From assembly GCA_018065815.1 (NCBI GenBank), contig JAGHSP010000103.1:1-15124 (forward strand): a stretch of DNA of 15,124 bases, in the 5' to 3' direction. The translations under genes were made by a program, and so were the position numbers. The DNA comes from Candidatus Sodaliphilus limicaballi. Its GTDB lineage: Bacteria; Bacteroidota; Bacteroidia; Bacteroidales; Muribaculaceae. Below are positions 1-6,656 of this stretch, in pieces (positions within the stretch are counted from its first letter, which is position 1; every line of letters starts with the position of its first letter). Under the pieces are notes generated by a model. The model saw nothing but the letters and a program-made list of their open reading frames with translations. It did no database searches and had not been told where the DNA came from.

Positions 1-1
1 A

Positions 2-283
2 GTCAGGCACTTGATTTCTATTCCTGCGGGACTTGCCCGCATGAATGTAGTGAAATTCCTGGGCTACACATTTGTGGGTGCTGCGTTATGGAACTTCGTG
101 CTTGCTGGCATGGGATATCTGCTATATATGGCTGTGCCCGACGAGAACAAATTCTTTGATGCACTGGAACACTATAATGGATATGTGAAGGCCGTGGGAT
201 ATTTTTTGATTCTTCTCATTGCGATATACATATATTATAAGTATAAGAAAAACAAGCAAGCCTCTAAAGATTACACAAAATGA
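2..283 (+). CDS. DedA-family (SNARE-associated) membrane protein, C-terminal part
   Basis: The reading frame is open to the left edge, so the gene starts outside the window. The first visible residues, VRHLISIPAG, followed by LARM, match the conserved DedA-family stretch around the re-entrant loop and its conserved arginine. Two hydrophobic segments follow, around FLGYTFVGAALWNFVLAGMG and YFLILLIAIYIYY, and the protein ends in a lysine-rich cytoplasmic tail. DedA proteins are inner-membrane proteins; members have been linked to undecaprenyl-phosphate or phospholipid translocation and membrane homeostasis, but which job applies here cannot be read from this fragment. Its stop codon overlaps the start of rpe by four bases (ATGA), so the two are probably translationally coupled. 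The TTG at position 11 is an internal codon, not the start. Confidence 0.85.
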   Translation, partial: VRHLISIPAGLARMNVVKFLGYTFVGAALWNFVLAGMGYLLYMAVPDENKFFDALEHYNGYVKAVGYFLILLIAIYIYYKYKKNKQASKDYTK

Positions 284-924
284 TAGTTTCACCTTCTTTG
301 CTCTCGGCCGACTTTGCACACCTGGCCGATGATATAGAAATGCTAAATGCCAGCGAGGCACAATGGATTCACTTGGATATCATGGACGGTGTGTTCGTGC
401 CTAACATTTCGTTTGGTTTTCCTGTCATCAAGTCAATTCAAGGACTAGCTCGCAAGGTGCTTGATGCTCACCTGATGATTGTTGACCCTATCAAGTATGT
501 TGACCGCGTGCGTGATTGCGGCGCCCAGATCATGACTGTGCACTACGAGGCATGCGAGGACATCAATGCCACGATTAAGGCAATAAAGCAAGCGGGAATG
601 AAAGCAGGCGTGTCAATCAAGCCTGCAACACCGCTTGACGTGCTTGACGGTTTGCTCAATGATATCGATTTGGTCTTAATCATGTCGGTTAATCCTGGCT
701 TCGGTGGGCAGAAGTTTATGCCTGAGTCTATCGAACGCGTCTTAGCGCTCAAGTCAATGATTAAGGATGCCGGAGCTGATGTGATTATCGAGGTAGATGG
801 CGGCGTCAACGAGACAACTGGTGCGCAACTCGCTCAGGCCGGTGCCGATGCACTAGTGGCTGGAAGCTACGTTTTTGCAGCCCCGAGTCCCGAACAAGCA
901 ATTATAACTCTAAAAAATCTGTAA
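280..924 (+). CDS. rpe: Ribulose-phosphate 3-epimerase
   Basis: A full-length 214-residue TIM-barrel enzyme that interconverts D-ribulose 5-phosphate and D-xylulose 5-phosphate in the pentose phosphate pathway, in the cytoplasm. All family signatures are visible: SPSLLSADF near the N-terminus, HLDIMDG-FVPN at 31-42, DAHLMI at 62-67, SVNPGFGGQKF around 136-146 (phosphate and substrate loop), and EVDGGVN at 171-177. The metal ligands and acid/base pair expected for the family are H31, D33, H64 and D173. The phosphate-binding GADALVAGS stretch follows near 188-196. The length matches the family norm (about 215-230). The ATG overlaps the dedA stop by four bases, and the nicotinamidase gene begins five bases after its stop, so it sits mid-operon. 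Nothing is missing or odd. Confidence 0.97.
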   Translation: MIVSPSLLSADFAHLADDIEMLNASEAQWIHLDIMDGVFVPNISFGFPVIKSIQGLARKVLDAHLMIVDPIKYVDRVRDCGAQIMTVHYEACEDINATIKAIKQAGMKAGVSIKPATPLDVLDGLLNDIDLVLIMSVNPGFGGQKFMPESIERVLALKSMIKDAGADVIIEVDGGVNETTGAQLAQAGADALVAGSYVFAAPSPEQAIITLKNL

Positions 925-929
925 ATAAA

Positions 930-1490
930 ATGGCAAAGATATTGATATGCGTTGACTGCCAGTATGATTTCATTGAGGGTGGCAATCTTCCTGTAGATGG
1001 CGGCACCCAGGCACTTGATTATCTGGCACGTTATGTGGCTGATCATTCTAACGAATATGATTGTGTGGTGATGACACTGGATTGGCATCCGGGAAACCAT
1101 TGCTCTTTCACCGAGAACGGAGGCATCTGGCCTAACCATTGTGTGCGTTATACCCGTGGTGCTTCAATATATGATCCGCTCGCGAAAGCACTGCCAGTTG
1201 AGAAAACTGTCTTTTTTGAGAAAGGTTGCAAAGTAGACAAGGATGAATATTCATTTCTGGGCAACCGCAAGAATGTAAACCGATTTGCAGACATCATTGA
1301 TTCGTTGCGGCCTGATGCCATCGACGTGTGTGGCATAGCTGGCGACGTGTGTGTGATGAACACAATCAAGGATTTGCTGTCGTTGGAATCGTTGCCTTGC
1401 ATCAATGTCATCATGCCTGCGGTGGCGAGTCTCAACGACGACACGTTTGCCCAGTTTGTAGCCGAGCAGCACATGAACATTGTGAGATAA
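930..1490 (+). CDS. pncA: Nicotinamidase (PncA-type isochorismatase-fold hydrolase)
   Basis: This 186-residue cysteine hydrolase should convert nicotinamide to nicotinate plus ammonia in the NAD salvage pathway, in the cytoplasm. The expected catalytic triad is present: D9 in the VDCQYDF motif, a lysine at K98 in FFEKG, and C141 in GIAGDVCV. The zinc site expected for nicotinamidases is also there: D51 and H53 in TLDWHPG, and H70 in WPNHCV; H57 lies nearby. The GIAGDVCV stretch carries the family's conserved oxyanion/cis-peptide region. The zinc ligands and the WPxHC motif separate it from other isochorismatase-like hydrolases. It lies five bases after rpe, with an A-rich leader and no clear Shine-Dalgarno, and is probably the last gene of the dedA-rpe-pncA operon. 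No hairpin terminator was found between it and the tRNA promoter. Confidence 0.93.
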   Translation: MAKILICVDCQYDFIEGGNLPVDGGTQALDYLARYVADHSNEYDCVVMTLDWHPGNHCSFTENGGIWPNHCVRYTRGASIYDPLAKALPVEKTVFFEKGCKVDKDEYSFLGNRKNVNRFADIIDSLRPDAIDVCGIAGDVCVMNTIKDLLSLESLPCINVIMPAVASLNDDTFAQFVAEQHMNIVR

Positions 1491-1533
1491 AAATGGTTGC
1501 ATTGTTAATTTGTTGATTATTTTTCGTAAAATC

Positions 1534-1565
1534 GTTGCTCCACTCATAAATTTTATGTAATTTTG
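1534..1565 (+). promoter_or_regulatory. Predicted promoter of tRNA-Ser
   Basis: GTTG at 1534-1537, 20 bases, then TAATTTTG at 1558-1565. This matches the Bacteroidales housekeeping pattern (TTG or TTTG around -33, TAnnTTTG around -7) with normal spacing. Transcription would begin near 1572, about 33 bases before the tRNA 5' end. It shows that the tRNA can be expressed independently of the upstream operon. Confidence 0.65.
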
Positions 1566-1604
1566 CACCGCAATAGGGAATTGATACCTTATTAGCATGA
1601 CTTT

Positions 1605-1689
1605 GGAAAGATGCCGGAGTGGTCGATCGGGGCGGTCTCGAAAACCGTTGTACCTTCGGGTACCGTGGGTTCGAATCCCTCTCTTTCCG
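1605..1689 (+). tRNA. tRNA-Ser (anticodon CGA)
   Basis: An 85-nt class II tRNA. The acceptor stem pairs 1605-1611 with 1682-1688, and the discriminator base is G at 1689, as expected for serine. The D stem is 1614-1616 with 1628-1630. The anticodon stem is 1632-1636 with 1644-1648, its loop is CTCGAAA, and the anticodon CGA lies at 1639-1641 and reads UCG. The long variable arm typical of serine tRNAs is GTACC-TTCG-GGTAC (1650-1663), capped by a UUCG tetraloop. The T loop is TTCGAAT at 1670-1676; the T stem has one T-T mismatch (1666 with 1680). CCA is not encoded. An intrinsic terminator follows seven bases later. Confidence 0.96.
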
Positions 1690-1695
1690 CTGTAG

Positions 1696-1730
1696 AGGAC
1701 TGGTTCTCATTGAACTGGTCCTTTTTTTTT
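1696..1730 (+). terminator. Intrinsic terminator of tRNA-Ser
   Basis: A 10-bp stem, 1697-1706 with 1712-1721, contains two G-U wobbles and a 5-base loop (TCATT), and is followed directly by nine T residues (1722-1730). It lies seven bases after the tRNA 3' end and is a textbook Rho-independent terminator. Confidence 0.9.
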
Positions 1731-1839
1731 ATTTGACTAGCATGAACGAAATGGTGTTCATAACCGTGACATTGCAGGGTGTCGCGACAAGCCTTTGTTT
1801 GCATTGCCGTTGTGTAAATAGCAGTGAGGTGAACATGAA

Positions 1840-1880
1840 AGTAGGAGATAAACACCTGTGACTGGTGTTTACCTCCTACT
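1840..1880 (-). terminator. Long 3' hairpin, probable terminator of the EF-G paralog gene
   Basis: Inverted arms of 17 bases (1840-1856 and 1864-1880) enclose a 7-base loop. The single A/C mismatch on the + strand (1848 with 1872) becomes a U-G wobble in the minus-strand RNA, so the stem is fully paired in the direction of the EF-G paralog transcript, whose stop lies 30 bases upstream. The following U tract is short (TTTC), so it may act as a weak terminator or an mRNA 3'-end protector rather than a classic terminator. Confidence 0.65.
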
Positions 1881-1910
1881 AGATGATAGAGGAATTTATC
1901 CTGTAAGATA

Positions 1911-4067
1911 TTAATCTTCGTTGTTTGCTTCTTCGTAAGCCTTGAGGAGTTTCTCCTGTACATCGGCGGGAACGAGTTCGTAAGAAGCGAACTTCATGCT
2001 GAACGATGCACGGCCACCAGAGATAGAGCTGAGAGCGGTTGAGTAGCTAGCCATCTCTTTCAAAGGTATCTTAGCCTTGATGCGCTCAAGACCGTTGCTT
2101 GATGACATATCCATCATGATACCACGGCGTCCCTGAAGGTCGCTCTGTACACCACCCATAGCGTCGCTGGGGAGAAGAATCTCAACATCGTAAACGGGCT
2201 CGAGAACCTTGGGGTTAGCAGCCTTGAATGCCTCGCTGAATGCGTGGCGAGCAGCAAGTACGAATGAGATTTCATTACTATCTACCGGGTGCATCTTACC
2301 GTCGTAGATGCAAACGCGCACGTCGCGAGCATATGAACCGGTGAGGGGACCTTGCTCCATGCGGTCCTTGATACCCTTAACGATAGCGGGGATGAAACGT
2401 GCGTCGATAGCACCACCCACGATACAGTTGTAGATAACGAGCATGCCGCCCCAATCCATGGGAATCTCCTGCTTGTCCTTGATGTTCATCTTGAACTCCT
2501 GGTTGCCGAAACGGTAAACATCGGGATCGGGATCGCCTTCGCGGAAGGGTTCTACGATCAGGTGAACCTCACCGAATTGACCAGAACCACCTGGCTGCTT
2601 CTTGTGACGATAGTCGGCACGTGCAGCCTTGGTGATAGTCTCGCGATAGGGAATCTTGGGCTCGATGTACTCTACCATGAGCTTCTCGTTGTTCTCGAGA
2701 CGCCACTTGAGTGTGCGCAGGTGGAATTCGCCCTGACCAGAGATGATGGTCTGCTTGAGTTCCTTAGACTGCTCGATGAGCCATGTGGGATCCTCCTCGT
2801 GCATGCGGTTGAGCAGTGAACCGAGTTTCTCGATCTCGCTCTCGTTGAGGGGCTTGATAGCGCGCTGATACTTGGGAGCGGGATATTCGATATAGTCAAA
2901 CATGTTCTCGCAGCCCTTGTCGTTAAGGGTGTTGCCACGACGAACGTCTTTGAGCTTAACGGTTGCAGCGATATCACCAGCGTGAACCTCGTCAACGGTC
3001 TGCTTGTTCTGACCGCAAACAACGTTGATCTGAGCGATACGCTCCTTGCTACCGCGGTTAGCGTTATTAAGGTCTGTACCAACCTTGAGTGTACCTGACA
3101 TTACCTTGAAGTAAGAAACCTCACCAATGTGGGGCTCGATAGTGGTCTTGAAGAAGAACAGGCTAACGGGGCCGTTGGCATCGGGCTTAACTTCTTCGCC
3201 CTCGGTGTTAGGTATGCCCGGCATGTCGCAGGGAGAGGGAACAATATTAGCAAGAACCTCGAGCATGCGGTCAACGCCCATGTTCTTCTCACCGCTGACG
3301 CAGATAACGGGGATGATGCTGCAAGAAGCGATGCCCTTGAGCAGACCTTCCATTGTCTCTTCCTCGTTGAGTTCCATTTCCTCGAAGAACTTCTCCATCA
3401 GAGCGTCGTCGCTACCAGCAGCAGCCTCCATGAGTTCAGCCTTGAGCTCCTCAGCCTTGTCGGCTGCAGATGCATCAATGTCGCTTACAGTTGCCTTACC
3501 GCCGTCGGGGCCATAAGTGTACTGCTTCATGGTCAGGAGGTCAACGATAGAGTTGAAGCCGGTTCCGCTAGTCACGGGGAACTGAATGGGAACAACCTTG
3601 TTGCCAAACGCTTCCTTCAACTGGCTGAGCACGTTGTCAAAGTCGCTCTTCTCAGCTTCAAGCTTGTTAATGGCCATAATGAGGGGCTTGTTCAAGCCTG
3701 ATACTGTGCGGTATTGGTTCTGAGTACCAACCTCAACACCATACTGACCGTCAACGAGCATAAGGGCAGCGTCGGTTACATTAAGAGCTGTAACAACATT
3801 GCCTGCGAAGTCGTCCATACCCGGGCAATCGATGAAGTTGATCTTCTTGCCCGCTCTTTCAGCATAGAGCAGAGTTGAGAATACTGAATAACCGTACTCT
3901 TTCTCTACGGGGAAATAGTCGCACACTGTGTTGCCATCGGTAACTTTACCGCGACGGTTAACAACACCACACTCAAAAAGGATAGACTCGGCCAGTGTGG
4001 TCTTACCCGAGCCCTTACCACCAATCAGTGAGACATTCTTGATCTCATTGCTTTTGTAAACTTTCAT
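1911..4067 (-). CDS. EF-G-like elongation factor paralog (EF-G2 type) with altered GTPase motifs
   Basis: At 718 residues the protein has the full EF-G plan: G domain (about 10-290), beta-barrel domain II (about 296-384), domain III (about 398-470), domain IV with GGSGQFGEV near 493-501, and domain V with SDLQGRRG. Several residues needed for GTP hydrolysis differ from canonical EF-G. The P-loop is kept as GGKGSGKT (16-23). The switch I stretch reads EYGYS (57-61) where EF-G has RGIT, switch II reads DCPGM (80-84) with methionine in place of the catalytic histidine, and the base-recognition motif is NKLE (134-137) rather than NKxD. From memory, Bacteroides thetaiotaomicron has an EF-G2 paralog reported to support translocation without GTPase activity and to matter in gut colonisation; this protein looks like its ortholog (inference). 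It is not beside rpsL/rpsG, unlike canonical fusA. It is divergent from hemW across a 198-base gap. Confidence 0.88.
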   Translation of the reverse strand: MKVYKSNEIKNVSLIGGKGSGKTTLAESILFECGVVNRRGKVTDGNTVCDYFPVEKEYGYSVFSTLLYAERAGKKINFIDCPGMDDFAGNVVTALNVTDAALMLVDGQYGVEVGTQNQYRTVSGLNKPLIMAINKLEAEKSDFDNVLSQLKEAFGNKVVPIQFPVTSGTGFNSIVDLLTMKQYTYGPDGGKATVSDIDASAADKAEELKAELMEAAAGSDDALMEKFFEEMELNEEETMEGLLKGIASCSIIPVICVSGEKNMGVDRMLEVLANIVPSPCDMPGIPNTEGEEVKPDANGPVSLFFFKTTIEPHIGEVSYFKVMSGTLKVGTDLNNANRGSKERIAQINVVCGQNKQTVDEVHAGDIAATVKLKDVRRGNTLNDKGCENMFDYIEYPAPKYQRAIKPLNESEIEKLGSLLNRMHEEDPTWLIEQSKELKQTIISGQGEFHLRTLKWRLENNEKLMVEYIEPKIPYRETITKAARADYRHKKQPGGSGQFGEVHLIVEPFREGDPDPDVYRFGNQEFKMNIKDKQEIPMDWGGMLVIYNCIVGGAIDARFIPAIVKGIKDRMEQGPLTGSYARDVRVCIYDGKMHPVDSNEISFVLAARHAFSEAFKAANPKVLEPVYDVEILLPSDAMGGVQSDLQGRRGIMMDMSSSNGLERIKAKIPLKEMASYSTALSSISGGRASFSMKFASYELVPADVQEKLLKAYEEANNED

Positions 4068-4166
4068 GTACTGTATTAGTGAAATTTAAAATGTTTATTG
4101 TTTACAGTTTATTGTTCGCAAAGCCGTGAACTCGACTTGTTGAGTCCACTTTGCCTTTTGAGTGTA

Positions 4167-4174
4167 CAAATTTA
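4167..4174 (-). promoter_or_regulatory. Candidate -7 element for the EF-G paralog gene
   Basis: Read on the minus strand, 4174 to 4167 is TAAATTTG, a full match to TAnnTTTG. A -33 TTG at the right distance was not found, so this is tentative. It implies a start near 4160 and a leader of about 93 bases, which contains an imperfect hairpin around 4128-4147. Confidence 0.35.
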
Positions 4175-4203
4175 ATAAAACAATATGAAATAAACTAGGT
4201 AAT

Positions 4204-4235
4204 TTTGAAAAAATCGCATTTTATTTATACTTTTG
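4204..4235 (+). promoter_or_regulatory. Predicted promoter of hemW
   Basis: TTTG at 4204-4207, a 20-base spacer, then TACTTTTG at 4228-4235. Both boxes match the Bacteroidales consensus exactly. The predicted start is near 4242, giving a leader of about 24 bases before the hemW ATG. Confidence 0.75.
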
Positions 4236-4252
4236 TAACAAAAAAATGCGAT
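4213..4252. repeat. Perfect 10-bp inverted repeat bracketing the hemW -7 box
   Basis: ATCGCATTTT at 4213-4222 and AAAATGCGAT at 4243-4252 are exact reverse complements separated by 20 bases. The -7 box lies between the arms and the predicted start site falls at the edge of the right arm. The layout resembles an operator for a dimeric regulator, but an RNA role is unlikely because the left arm would not be transcribed. A smaller inverted repeat, TTTTGT-A-ACAAAA, lies inside at 4231-4243. Confidence 0.55.
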
Positions 4253-4265
4253 AAACCCTATTATT

Positions 4266-5381
4266 ATGGCAGGAATCTATGTTCATATCCCGTTTTGCAA
4301 GCAACGATGCGCCTATTGCGATTTCTACTCGACGGTGCAGCATCACCTCGTTGGCTCATATGTTGAGGCAGTGGTTGCCGAGGCCCGCATGCGGCAAATT
4401 GAGGGGGAAATAAAGACGCTGTATCTGGGTGGCGGAACTCCCTCTCAACTGCCAGTGCAGCATCTGTGCAGTCTTGTTGACGGCTTGAGGCAAGCCCTCG
4501 ACTTGTCGCATGTCGATGAATTCACGGTGGAGGTGAATCCCGACGACGTGTCGCATGAGTTTGCCGCGTCTTTGGCCGGCATGGGTGTGAACCGAGTGAG
4601 CATGGGTGTGCAGAGTTTCATTGACGAGGAACTTGCGGTTATCAACCGCCGTCATGATGCGCGGGGTGCGCTGGATGCGATTCAAGCATTGCGTGGTGCG
4701 GGCATTACCAACATAAGCATTGACCTTATCTATGGATTGCCCAGGCAGACGATGATGTCGTGGCAAAAAACTTTGGGTACTGCATTGGCAGTCAGACCGC
4801 AACACATATCGGCTTACAATCTCAGCTATGAGCGAGGAACAAGGTTATGGCTGATGCGTGAGCGTGGCGAGGTGGTCGAGGCCGACGACAAGACCTGTGT
4901 GGAGATGTATGACTTGCTCACATCAATGCTTGGTGAGGCGGGGTATGAGCACTATGAAATATCTAACTTCGGCCTGCCAGGCTTCCATTCTAGGCACAAC
5001 TCGTCTTACTGGGACTTCACGCCTTACATGGGGCTAGGTGCTTCGGCCCACAGCTTCGACGGGAAGAACAGATCTTATAACCCGCCGTCGTTGACCGATT
5101 ATATTAATTGTGTTTCCTCGGGAAAGTTGCCAGGTGTGGTCGAGGAAGCAGAGTGGTGGGAGCAATATGACGAAATGGTGATGGTTGCTTTAAGGACCTC
5201 GCGAGGCTTGCTGCTAGAAGATGTGGCATGCAGGTTTGGCGACAAGGCATTGAAGCACTTATTGTCAAATGCTAAACAATATTTTGATAATGGTCAGCTC
5301 GTTTGCAGTAATGGACGCATTTCTATTCCCGAGGCATCATTCATGATGAGCGATGGCATAATCAGGGACTTGATGTGGTGA
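4266..5381 (+). CDS. hemW: HemW, radical SAM heme chaperone
   Basis: A 371-residue radical SAM protein. The cluster motif is CKQRCAYCDF with C11, C15 and C18 (CX3CX2C) holding a 4Fe-4S cluster. The position where true coproporphyrinogen dehydrogenase HemN has a fourth cysteine is F20, which marks this as HemW. Other family stretches are LGGGTPS (54-60), EVNPDD (89-94), GVNRVSMGVQSF (107-118), HNSSYW (244-249), and a HemN_C-type C-terminal domain. HemW binds heme and is thought to deliver it to membrane respiratory proteins; it is often misannotated as oxygen-independent coproporphyrinogen oxidase. Length is normal for the family. It has its own canonical promoter with an inverted repeat, is divergent from the EF-G paralog gene, and ends two bases from the stop of a convergent lipoprotein gene with no terminator between. 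Confidence 0.92.
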   Translation: MAGIYVHIPFCKQRCAYCDFYSTVQHHLVGSYVEAVVAEARMRQIEGEIKTLYLGGGTPSQLPVQHLCSLVDGLRQALDLSHVDEFTVEVNPDDVSHEFAASLAGMGVNRVSMGVQSFIDEELAVINRRHDARGALDAIQALRGAGITNISIDLIYGLPRQTMMSWQKTLGTALAVRPQHISAYNLSYERGTRLWLMRERGEVVEADDKTCVEMYDLLTSMLGEAGYEHYEISNFGLPGFHSRHNSSYWDFTPYMGLGASAHSFDGKNRSYNPPSLTDYINCVSSGKLPGVVEEAEWWEQYDEMVMVALRTSRGLLLEDVACRFGDKALKHLLSNAKQYFDNGQLVCSNGRISIPEASFMMSDGIIRDLMW

Positions 5382-5383
5382 TG

Positions 5384-6487
5384 TCAATGTCCTGTGTTGA
5401 GCACCTTGGAAAACCTCAACTGACTCTTTAATACCGGGTATTTAACGGTAAGTATGACACCATTTTCAATGGTCGCCTGTATATCTTCACTTAAACGCTC
5501 GAATGTTGAGTCAATCCATGTGGCTCGGAACACTCCGTTAAACATCGTTTTGCTCAATGTGCCTTTAAGCATGAATGGACGCCATGATGTTTGGTTGGTC
5601 TTTGCTCCCTCTATATAGATAATGTCATATCCTTGGTTTTCGTTGGCAACTAGGGCTAGGGTATAAGTCCCTCCCATTCTTACCCATTTGTCTTCTAGGT
5701 CACGATCCAGATAGACCCAATATCCCTCGACGGGGTCGGTCGATCGCATGAAGAGCTTATCGAGTTTATCCTTATCCCACTTGGTGCTTATCTTGACGGT
5801 TTTGTCATTGCTGAACGAGGCCATTGTGCGCTCGATGGAGAGTTGTGTTCCGGGACCAGCCACTATCCCCGCGTGGTTGTATTGATTGCTGCGTTCCACA
5901 TTAGCTTTGAGCACCTGCTGCGGTTTCTTGCGCCCCATGGATACTGTGATTGTGTTGCATGTGAGTGTAGCGTTGAGCACGTTAGCCTTGTCGTAGAGAT
6001 CAATGCCTTTGTCAAGCGTTGCTGTTGCAATGGTTGTGTAGCCAGTGCTAGTGTATTGGGTCAGCGACAATTTCAGAGTGCGTTCGCTTGTTATGTCGTT
6101 GTGCTTACTGCTGTTGTCGCTTACACATTCCACTACTATCATATCTCCGCTGGGTGTAATGTCTAATGCAATGCCCCACATGGGCTTATTGATTAAGACC
6201 GTCGATCCGTTGTCGCTTTTCACTTTTGCAGACTTTCCTGGTCGATTGTTAGGCAGGGATAGTTTCACTGTGTAGCTGTAATCATGGGGCAGGGCAGTGG
6301 AATCGAGCAACACAAGTTGCTCGTTGCTGGCATTGTTCACTTCTAGCGTACCTTTGTCGCTAATTGTGAAGGCTTGCTTGTTGCACGACAACGATGCAAA
6401 CTTGTTGCCCTTGTGCGAAATTCTTGTGGTGGCGCAAGAAGCTATGCTTATAAGCAATGCGAGGATGGATAAGAAATAACGTGTCAT
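5384..6487 (-). CDS. Predicted lipoprotein of unknown function
   Basis: A 367-residue protein I do not recognise. The N-terminus is a lipoprotein signal peptide: M-T-R, a hydrophobic run from about 4 to 16, and a lipobox ISIASC with the acylated cysteine at C18. The residues just after the cysteine (ATTRISHKGN) lack the acidic run of the Bacteroidota surface-export signal, which suggests the periplasmic face of a membrane, though that is weak evidence. The rest is rich in threonine, serine and alternating hydrophobic residues, consistent with beta structure. A C-terminal part from about 250 (VEGYWVYLDRDLEDKWVRMGG) could be a lipocalin-like or other small barrel, but this is a guess. No catalytic motif is evident. 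It has its own promoter and is convergent with hemW. Confidence 0.85.
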   Translation of the reverse strand: MTRYFLSILALLISIASCATTRISHKGNKFASLSCNKQAFTISDKGTLEVNNASNEQLVLLDSTALPHDYSYTVKLSLPNNRPGKSAKVKSDNGSTVLINKPMWGIALDITPSGDMIVVECVSDNSSKHNDITSERTLKLSLTQYTSTGYTTIATATLDKGIDLYDKANVLNATLTCNTITVSMGRKKPQQVLKANVERSNQYNHAGIVAGPGTQLSIERTMASFSNDKTVKISTKWDKDKLDKLFMRSTDPVEGYWVYLDRDLEDKWVRMGGTYTLALVANENQGYDIIYIEGAKTNQTSWRPFMLKGTLSKTMFNGVFRATWIDSTFERLSEDIQATIENGVILTVKYPVLKSQLRFSKVLNTGH

Positions 6488-6510
6488 AAATCTCGTGAAA
6501 TAATCGTTTG

Positions 6511-6542
6511 CAAAATTAAGTCATTTTCGGGGCTATTGCAAA
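6511..6542 (-). promoter_or_regulatory. Predicted promoter of the lipoprotein gene
   Basis: On the minus strand TTTG (6542-6539), a 20-base spacer, and TAATTTTG (6518-6511) match the Bacteroidales consensus exactly. The start site would be near 6504, about 17 bases before the ATG. Confidence 0.75.
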
Positions 6543-6548
6543 AAAAAC

Positions 6549-6595
6549 AGTGATAATGCCTCAATTATCGCTATAAGTTTTCAATAGTAATGCCT
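6549..6595. repeat. Inverted and direct repeats between the two divergent genes
   Basis: A 9-bp inverted repeat (6549-6557 with 6564-6572, one G-T pair, 6-base loop) overlaps the first of two direct copies of TAATGCCT (6554-6561 and 6588-6595, spaced 34 bases apart). They lie between the lipoprotein promoter and the barrel-gene promoter and could be regulator sites; function is unproven. Confidence 0.35.
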
Positions 6596-6623
6596 TAAAT
6601 TTTAATTTGTGCCGATTTTTGAG

Positions 6624-6631
6624 TAACTTTG
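6624..6631 (+). promoter_or_regulatory. Predicted -7 element of the barrel/transferase operon
   Basis: TAACTTTG is an exact TAnnTTTG match. The -33 region has only T-rich sequence (TTTT at 6600-6603), so it may be weak or need an activator. The implied start, near 6638-6640, lies almost on the ATG at 6642 and supports translation from the ATG at 6657 instead. Confidence 0.6.
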
Positions 6632-6656
6632 CACAAATTTTATGTGTTATAGACTA

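Noticed and set aside
1592..1963. Minus-strand 123-codon open frame across the tRNA
   Set aside because: It runs antisense through tRNA-Ser and its terminator, and its peptide (GFEPTVPEGTTVFETAPI) is the typical false translation of an antisense tRNA.
2352..2819. Plus-strand 155-codon open frame
   Set aside because: Antisense shadow of the EF-G paralog, which is intact over this stretch.
1911..4067. Calling this gene a tetracycline ribosomal-protection protein (TetQ/TetM type)
   Set aside because: The N-terminus and switch motifs differ from the conserved start and DTPGH motif of those proteins; the pattern fits EF-G2.
4266..5381. Calling this gene hemN (coproporphyrinogen dehydrogenase)
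   Set aside because: The fourth cysteine typical of HemN is F20 here, and HNxxYW plus the length fit HemW.
6642..6656. ATG at 6642 as the start of the barrel protein
   Set aside because: It adds MCYRL before a good signal peptide and lies only a few bases from the predicted transcription start; the ATG at 6657 fits better.
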